Below are positions 58,773 through 64,000 of a stretch of 64,000 bases of DNA, one piece after another. The notes beneath the pieces are model-generated. The model was not told the origin of the DNA. It saw only the letters and a list, made by a program, of their open reading frames with translations, and made no database searches. The number at the start of each line of letters is the position of its first letter. The stretch's first letter is position 1. This DNA comes from Algiphilus aromaticivorans DG1253. Its GTDB lineage: Bacteria; Pseudomonadota; Gammaproteobacteria; Nevskiales; Nevskiaceae. The translations under genes and the position numbers were made by a program. The stretch is from positions 1,984,001 to 2,048,000 of the forward strand of contig NZ_JPOG01000001.1 in the NCBI RefSeq assembly GCF_000733765.1. Reading direction: 5' to 3'.

Positions 58773-60288
58773 GCACTGCCGGGTTCACAGCAGCGCGCAG
58801 CCGATCGATCAGATCCCCCGGCACCATGCCGCGCTCGCCGCCCGCCGCCGCCAGATCGCCGGCATGAGCGTGCGCCGCCACAGCAGCCGCCGCTGCATCC
58901 ACGGGTGCCAGTCCCTGCGCCAGACAGGCAGCGACCACGCCGGTCAACACGTCGCCACTGCCACCGCAGGCCATACCGGGATTACCGTCAGTGCATAGCC
59001 AGGGCGGCTGGCTGCCATCGTCGATCAGCGAGCCAGCGCCCTTCAGCACGACCGTTGCGTCGTAGCGCTCGGCGAGCGCGCGCACAGTCTTGATGCGGTC
59101 GGCTTCGATCTCGGTATTGCTCGTTTCCAGCAGGCGGGCGGCCTCACCAGGATGCGGGGTAAGCACCGCCCCCGGCACGGCCGTCGGCATCTCGGCCAGC
59201 AGATTCAGCGCATCGGCATCCAGCACGCGTGGCAGCGCGTTGTCGCGCAGCGCGTTGAACAGGCTGCGCCCCCAGCCGTCGGTACCCAGACCCGGGCCCA
59301 GCGCAAGCACCGTGGCGCGCTCCAGCAACGGCGCCAGATCCTCCGGCCCCTCTACGCTGCGCAGCATCAGCTCCGGCTGTGCGGCGCACAGCGCCGCGGC
59401 GTGCTCCGGATGCGTGGCAACGCTGACCAGACCCGCCCCGGAACGCAGCGCGGCGCGCCCTGCGAGCAGAGCGGCGCCGGCGTAACCCGGCGCGCCGCCC
59501 ACGATCAACACGTGCCCGAAGCGGTTCTTGTGGGCATCGCGCCCCCGCGGCGGGAAATAGCCGCGCAGGGACGCTGCGTCGAGCCGGCGCGCCCGCGGCG
59601 CGATGCCTTCGTAGACTGCCGCCGGGACCCCCAACGGCTCGCAGCGCACGATCCCGGATGCAGCCGCGCCGCCAGACGTGTGCAGACCGACCTTGTCGCC
59701 AATGAAGGTCACCGTCAGATCCGCGGCCACGGCCGCGCCGGGCGCGGCGCCCGTGTCGGCGTTGCGGCCGGAAGGAGTATCAACGGCCAGCACGCGCGCA
59801 CCGTCGACGCGCGCGGCGTTGATGATCGCGATAGCCTCGGCCGCTTGTCCTTCGGGCGCCCGCGACAAGCCAGTGCCCAGCAGGGCATCCACGATCCAAA
59901 CCGACTCGTCGTAGGCGCCCTCGCCGGAGCGCTGTGGCGGCGCCACGGGTGCAGCAACATCGTCGGAGATCGCTCCGCACGCCTGCCAGGCCGCGCGCGC
60001 GGTGGCGGCGTCGCCACGCCGCTCTCCGGGCAACTCGCGCAGATCCACCGACACCCCGTCGGCTGCCGCCAGACAGGCGATCTCGTAACCGTCGCCACCG
60101 TTGTTGCCGGGCCCGCAGAAGACGACCAGGCGATCCGGCAGCCCCCAGGCCCGCCTCGCCTGACGCCACGCCGCTTGCGCGGCGCGTTGCATCAGCGTGT
60201 AGCCGGGAATGCCGTGGTCCTCGATGGCGCGCCGATCGAGCTCGCGCACGTCGGCAGCGGCGTAGAATTGCAGCCATGGCTCGCTCAT
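58762..60288 (-). CDS. nnr: Bifunctional NAD(P)H-hydrate epimerase/dehydratase
   Basis: A 508-residue repair enzyme for damaged NAD(P)H. N-terminal epimerase: GNNGGDG at 61-67, DALLGTGLSR, ADLTVTFIGDKVGLHT. C-terminal ADP-dependent dehydratase: AHKNRFGHVLIVGG, TPHPGEAARLL, GNPGMACGGSGDVLTG. Divergent from queG, the two starts overlapping at 60,287-60,288. Confidence 0.95.
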   Translation of the reverse strand: MSEPWLQFYAAADVRELDRRAIEDHGIPGYTLMQRAAQAAWRQARRAWGLPDRLVVFCGPGNNGGDGYEIACLAAADGVSVDLRELPGERRGDAATARAAWQACGAISDDVAAPVAPPQRSGEGAYDESVWIVDALLGTGLSRAPEGQAAEAIAIINAARVDGARVLAVDTPSGRNADTGAAPGAAVAADLTVTFIGDKVGLHTSGGAAASGIVRCEPLGVPAAVYEGIAPRARRLDAASLRGYFPPRGRDAHKNRFGHVLIVGGAPGYAGAALLAGRAALRSGAGLVSVATHPEHAAALCAAQPELMLRSVEGPEDLAPLLERATVLALGPGLGTDGWGRSLFNALRDNALPRVLDADALNLLAEMPTAVPGAVLTPHPGEAARLLETSNTEIEADRIKTVRALAERYDATVVLKGAGSLIDDGSQPPWLCTDGNPGMACGGSGDVLTGVVAACLAQGLAPVDAAAAAVAAHAHAGDLAAAGGERGMVPGDLIDRLRAAVNPAVRGA

Positions 60289-61375
60289 GGCGCCGAGTAT
60301 AGTGAGCAACGCGTTCCCGCTGGATTTGCTCAGCCTGTCCGGGCAACTGCGCGACTGGGCGGCCGAGGAAGGATTCTCGGATGCCGCGGTCGCGCGCCTG
60401 GACCTGAGCGCGGACCGCGAGCACCTGCGCGATTGGCTCGCCCGCCAGCGCCACGCCGACATGCAGTGGATGGCCGAGACGGCAAGCCTGCGCGCCGACC
60501 CCGAAGCGCTGCGCCCCGGCACAGGCAGCGTCATCTGCCTGCGTATGGACTACGGCCTGGATTCCGCCGAAGCCTGGCCGGTGCTGCGCGATTCTCGCCG
60601 CGCCTATGTCTCGCGCTACGCGCTGGGCCGCGACTACCACAAGCTGATGCGCAAGCGGCTGGCGCGGCTCGCCGAGCGCGTGGGCGCAGCCATCGCCCCG
60701 CACGGCTACCGCGTCTTCGCCGACAGCGCACCGGTACTGGAGAAGGCGCTCGGGCGCAACGCCGGCCTCGGCTGGATCGGCAAGCACACCCTGCTGCTGA
60801 GCCGCGAAGCCGGCTCCGGCTTTTTCCTCGGCGAGATATTCACCGACCTGGCGCTGCCCTCAACGGAAGCCGAGGCGACGCCGCACTGCGGCAGCTGCCA
60901 GGCCTGCATCGACATCTGCCCGACCCAGGCCATCGTCGCCCCCTACGAGCTGGACGCCGGCCGCTGCATCTCCTATCTCACCATCGAGCACCGCGGCAGC
61001 ATTCCGGAGCCGCTGCGCCCGGCCATCGGCAACCGTATCTTCGGCTGCGACGACTGCCAGCTGGTCTGCCCCTGGAACCGCTACGCCCAGCGGGCCACGA
61101 TCCCGGACTTCGCGCCGCGCCACGGCCTGGAGGGTACCGAGCTGGTCGACCTCTTCGCCTGGAGCGAGGACGAATGGGAGGAGCGCACCGCCGGCATGGC
61201 GCTGCGCCGCGCCGGCTACAGCGGCTGGCTGCGCAATATCGCCGTGGCACTGGGCAATGCGCCCGGTGAATCGGGAGTCATCGCCGCGCTGCGGGCGCGG
61301 GCGGATCACGAGGACCCGGTTGTGCGAGAGCATGTGCAGTGGGCGCTGGGGCGGCATCTGGCGACTAGCGAGTAG
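60287..61375 (+). CDS. queG: Epoxyqueuosine reductase
   Basis: A 362-residue iron-sulfur enzyme that makes queuosine in tRNA from epoxyqueuosine, using cobalamin. FADSAPVLEK at 144-153 holds the catalytic Asp, GWIGKHTLL follows, and two 4Fe-4S clusters are shown by CGSCQACIDIC (201-211) and CDDCQLVC (254-261). Start could also be a GTG a few codons inside. Confidence 0.95.
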   Translation: MAPSIVSNAFPLDLLSLSGQLRDWAAEEGFSDAAVARLDLSADREHLRDWLARQRHADMQWMAETASLRADPEALRPGTGSVICLRMDYGLDSAEAWPVLRDSRRAYVSRYALGRDYHKLMRKRLARLAERVGAAIAPHGYRVFADSAPVLEKALGRNAGLGWIGKHTLLLSREAGSGFFLGEIFTDLALPSTEAEATPHCGSCQACIDICPTQAIVAPYELDAGRCISYLTIEHRGSIPEPLRPAIGNRIFGCDDCQLVCPWNRYAQRATIPDFAPRHGLEGTELVDLFAWSEDEWEERTAGMALRRAGYSGWLRNIAVALGNAPGESGVIAALRARADHEDPVVREHVQWALGRHLATSE

Positions 61376-62338
61376 CGCAGTTCACCCACAGACTGAGCAA
61401 TTCATAGCGCCCGCTGCACAACGGATAGTTGGAACCGCTTGTGCTCGCGGGTTCCGCGTCCTGATACCGCTGCACTATCGAATGTGCTCTTAGGGCCTTG
61501 CGGCAACCTTTTCTGATACCGGCGTGCTCAGGGATTCCGCGCTTGATACGGGCAAGCTGCCGTAGCACCGGTTGACTGAGGCGCGGGGTACTTTGGTTCC
61601 GGCCAAAGTACCCAAAGCCATGGTGCCCGCCGGGTGGCCTGCCGCGGGTGAGCCCGACCGAAGCGCCGGTGGCGCTTCGCAGCGGGCGAACGCCCGGACA
61701 AGGATGTCCGGGCCGGGTCACTTAGCGAGGCAAGAGCCGAGCTTAGTGACAGCGGCGGTTCGGGCAGTAACGCTTGTGCCGGATAGCTCCTGTGTTTCGG
61801 AGCGCGAAGATCGCTGCGGTCACTAGGCTCGGTCGTCCGGACCTCGCCAAGTGACCCGGGCTGGGCCTTCCATGGCCCAGCCGTGATGCGCGCTGCGACT
61901 TGCCGCCGGCAAGTCGGTCGCGCATCACCCCTCAAAGGGCACATATCGCTCTGGCTCGCCGCTTCGCGGCATCGCTGCAAATGGCGAGGACGTCATCGCG
62001 CGATGTCGCGAAGCGACGAGCCGTTCCGCCTTCCCCCTTGGTGGCGCGGCGGCTAGCGGCGCACGCAGGGGAGGATCGGCCCGGACGGCCGATCCAGCCG
62101 TGACGGGACAGGATGTCCCTTCACGGCGGCCCCGAGCACGCCACCAGCCGCCGGGACTCCAGGCCGCCGCAGGCGGGCCGGAGCTCCACCTCGGGGTGTC
62201 CTCTCTTTGGTTCCTTGCTCTGGACAAGCAGAGAAAGGAACCCGCGCCAGTCGCGCGGCTACAAGCGATAGCGCAGAGGTTATGGGGCGCGGAACTCACG
62301 AGCAGGGACGGGAATAGAGCCGCCCTAGCGCCACAACC
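61376..62338. repeat. Hairpin-rich intergenic element
   Basis: No credible gene in 960 bases. It is bounded by a perfect 10-bp hairpin at 61,587-61,612 (GGTACTTTGG) and one at 62,209-62,242 (GGTTCCTT with an inner CTCTG/CAGAG). Inside are CCGGGTCACTTAGCGAGG at 61,713 with its reverse complement at 61,842 (17 of 18), a 7-bp hairpin at 61,861-61,880, and GTGATGCGCG...CGCGCATCAC at 61,883-61,928 with an inner 9-bp stem. It could be a dispersed repeat or a structured RNA. Confidence 0.65.
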
Positions 62339-63487
62339 TCAGGCCGAAGCAGACACCTCGGCCCCAGCCCGCTGCTCAGCCAACACGGCACCCAGCGCCT
62401 TCAGGCAGAAGTCCACATGCGCCTCGTCGGCGCACTGCCCCATCAAGCCGATGCGCCAAACCTCGCCGGCGAGATCACCCAGGCCGGCGCCGATCTCGAG
62501 CCCATGCTCGTTGAGCAGACTGGCGCGCACGGCGGCCTCGTCGATGTCGTCGGGCACGATGACGCTGTTGAGCTGCGGCAGGCGCTCGGCCTCGGGCACC
62601 AGAAGCTTCAGCCCGAGCTCGGCCAGGCCGGCGACCAGGCGCTCGTGCGCGGCACGATGACGCGCCCAGCTTTGCTCCAGCCCGGTCTCGTGCAGCATCA
62701 ACAGGGCTTCGTGCAGACCGTAGAGGGCGTTGATAGGCGCGGTGTGGTGATAGGCGCGCTTGGCGCCGCCCTGCCAATAACCCATGACCAGGCGCAGGTC
62801 CATGAACCAGCTCTGCACCTCGGTCTGGCGCTCGGTCACCCGCGCCACGGCGCGCGGCGAGAAGGTCACCGGCGCCAGCCCGGGCGGGCAGGAGAGGCAC
62901 TTCTGCGTGCCGGAATAGACAGCGTCCAGTCCCCAGGCGTCGACCTCCAGCGGCATGCCGCCCAGCGAGGTCACGGTATCGACGATGGTCAGCATGCCGG
63001 CGGCCTGCGCCAGCTTCGCCAACGCTTGCGCATCGCTGGCCGCGCCGGTGGAGGTCTCGGCGTGCACGAAGGCCAGCACGCGGGCGTCGGCATTGTCCTT
63101 GATGGCCTGCTCGACGGCCGACACGTCCACGGCGCGCCCCCACGGGCTGTTCACCATGACCACCTCGGCCCCGCAGCGCTCGGACATCTGCTTCATGCGG
63201 CCACCGAAGACGCCGTTGGCGCAGACGATGATCTTGTCGCCCGGCTCCAGTAGGTTCGCGAAGCAAGCCTCCATGGCGACGGAGCCGGGGCCGGAGACCG
63301 GGAAGGTCAGAGCGTTTTCAGTGCGGAAGGTTTGGCGCAGCAGCGCGCAGATTTCATCCATCAGGCCGACGAAGGCGGGGTCGAGATGACCGATCGTCGG
63401 GCGCGCCATGGCTTGCAGGACGCGGGGATGGACATCGGAGGGGCCGGGCCCCATCAGCGTGCGCCGGGGCGCTTCGAAGCTCTTCAT
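62339..63487 (-). CDS. Alanine/serine-glyoxylate aminotransferase
   Basis: A 382-residue class V PLP aminotransferase. LMGPGPSDVHPRVLQAM start, FPVSGPGSVAMEACFANLL, CANGVFGGRM, IVDTVTSLGGMPLEVD with the cofactor Asp, and the PLP-binding Lys196 in SGTQKCLSCPPGLAPV. It moves amino groups between alanine or serine and glyoxylate. Start at the ATG at 63,487. Single gene here, flanked by the hairpin element and a peptidase. Confidence 0.92.
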   Translation of the reverse strand: MKSFEAPRRTLMGPGPSDVHPRVLQAMARPTIGHLDPAFVGLMDEICALLRQTFRTENALTFPVSGPGSVAMEACFANLLEPGDKIIVCANGVFGGRMKQMSERCGAEVVMVNSPWGRAVDVSAVEQAIKDNADARVLAFVHAETSTGAASDAQALAKLAQAAGMLTIVDTVTSLGGMPLEVDAWGLDAVYSGTQKCLSCPPGLAPVTFSPRAVARVTERQTEVQSWFMDLRLVMGYWQGGAKRAYHHTAPINALYGLHEALLMLHETGLEQSWARHRAAHERLVAGLAELGLKLLVPEAERLPQLNSVIVPDDIDEAAVRASLLNEHGLEIGAGLGDLAGEVWRIGLMGQCADEAHVDFCLKALGAVLAEQRAGAEVSASA

Positions 63488-63582
63488 AGCGATTGGCCGT
63501 CGCACCTTTTCAGCGCGCGGCGAGGATTAAGAGACACTTGGGGCGCGCGAGTATAGAGGAGGCGGCGCGCAATCTCATCCAC

Positions 63583-64000
63583 TCAGGGCGCGGTAGCGGC
63601 CAGATTCCGCCGGGCGGCGTCGAGATCCGGGTCGAGTGCCAGCGCTCGCCGCCAGGCGCCGCGTGCGGCCTCGACCTCGCCACGTGCGCGACGGGCATTA
63701 CCCAGCGCCGCGTGCGCCAGTGCCGACTCGGGCCAACGCGCGACCGCGGCCACGTAGGCGGACTCTGCCAAGGCGATCTGACCCGCGCTCTCGGCCGGCG
63801 CAGCGGCACTCAGCCACTCACGCGGCGACGCGAACACCGGCACCTCCTGCGGGTCCGCGGCGACGACGGCCCAGCGCCCGGCATAGGACCAGCTGCGCAT
63901 GAAATCGGCCGAGTGCTCGAAGCGCCGCCGCTCGGTGCCGGAGCGCAGCACGACCCGCTCCTGCTCGGGATCCAGTCCCACCACCACCGCGTAGTGCCAA
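63583..64000 (-). CDS. C-terminal part of a PA2778-like cysteine peptidase
   Basis: Open at the window edge, 138 codons visible. It begins with WHYAVVVGLDP, whose His is the expected catalytic residue of a peptidase C39-like fold, followed by VVLRSGTERRRFEHSADF. Residues 75-130 are TPR repeats (AALAESAYVAAVARWPES-like, LAHAALGNARRARGEVEAA). This peptidase-plus-TPR plan is that of the PA2778 family. The Cys lies outside the window. Confidence 0.78.
   Translation of the reverse strand, partial: WHYAVVVGLDPEQERVVLRSGTERRRFEHSADFMRSWSYAGRWAVVAADPQEVPVFASPREWLSAAAPAESAGQIALAESAYVAAVARWPESALAHAALGNARRARGEVEAARGAWRRALALDPDLDAARRNLAATAP

Noticed and set aside
61528-61980. Possible 150-residue protein in the hairpin-rich element
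   Set aside because: Pro/Arg/Ser-rich and produced by inverted repeats; no ribosome site.
62100-62660. Plus-strand frame overlapping the aminotransferase end
   Set aside because: It covers repeats and the antisense of a clear PLP enzyme gene.

Overview
The window joins a prophage (base 1 to about 38,450; its left end lies outside the window) to a conserved gammaproteobacterial housekeeping cluster (38,745 to 64,000). Base composition is GC-rich throughout. The host order purA-hisZ-DUF2065-hflC-hflK-hflX-hfq-miaA-mutL // amiC-tsaE-nnr-queG matches the queG-to-purA cluster known from Escherichia and, with hisZ and DUF2065 next to purA, the Pseudomonas arrangement. The host is therefore a GC-rich gammaproteobacterium (Pseudomonas/Nevskiales/Salinisphaerales-like); the genus cannot be fixed from the sequence.

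Prophage, left to right. (1) 1-17,178, minus strand: the late operon. Read in the transcribed direction (right to left) it holds small leader genes, a calcineurin-like phosphoesterase, a lysis cassette (single-TM protein, GH108 endolysin, holin, nested Rz/Rz1 spanins), tail-fibre and lectin-like proteins, then terS, terL, a P22-type portal, scaffold, major capsid, decoration protein, head-tail connectors and tail-end proteins. No tape measure is visible, which fits a podovirus-like virion, but the left end is cut off. (2) 17.2-18.8 kb: a control region (twin palindromes, a leftward terminator, a strong rightward promoter containing a palindromic operator) and a four-gene rightward operon of small proteins ending in two HTH proteins. 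Between its second and third genes lie two hairpins built like type I-E CRISPR repeats, 62 nt apart. This unit looks like an anti-CRISPR (acr-aca) locus and is the most interesting part of the window. (3) 18.8-26.7 kb, minus strand: leftward early genes (Cro-like, RHH, HNH, O-like and P-like replication proteins, C5 methyltransferase, NinB, DUF1364, RuvC-like, RusA), interrupted by a few plus-strand cargo genes. (4) 26.7-27.9 kb: immunity region, with a CI-like S24 repressor and a co-transcribed exported protein in the position of lambda rex. (5) 28.0-37.5 kb, plus strand: rightward early genes, with Bet-type annealing protein, YqaJ exonuclease fusion, DUF2303, a NADAR-domain protein, many small zinc-ribbon proteins and an AlpA/Xis-like protein. 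(6) Tyrosine integrase at the right end, convergent with the early genes.

The two early promoters (leftward at 26,693 and rightward at 27,936) share 22 of 30 bases, so both arms are probably controlled by the same repressor. The late operon has a terminator just inside its start, suggesting antitermination or activation.

Host part. A tight minus-strand chain runs from mutL to purA (mismatch repair, tRNA modification, Hfq, GTPase HflX, HflKC protease modulator, histidine and adenylate biosynthesis). A block of about 9 kb (DUF899 protein, its divergent regulator, a Vgb-like propeller protein and a five-gene peptide ABC transporter) separates mutL from amiC-tsaE-nnr, which face queG. A hairpin-rich intergenic element, an alanine/serine-glyoxylate-type aminotransferase and the C-terminal part of a PA2778-like cysteine peptidase close the window.
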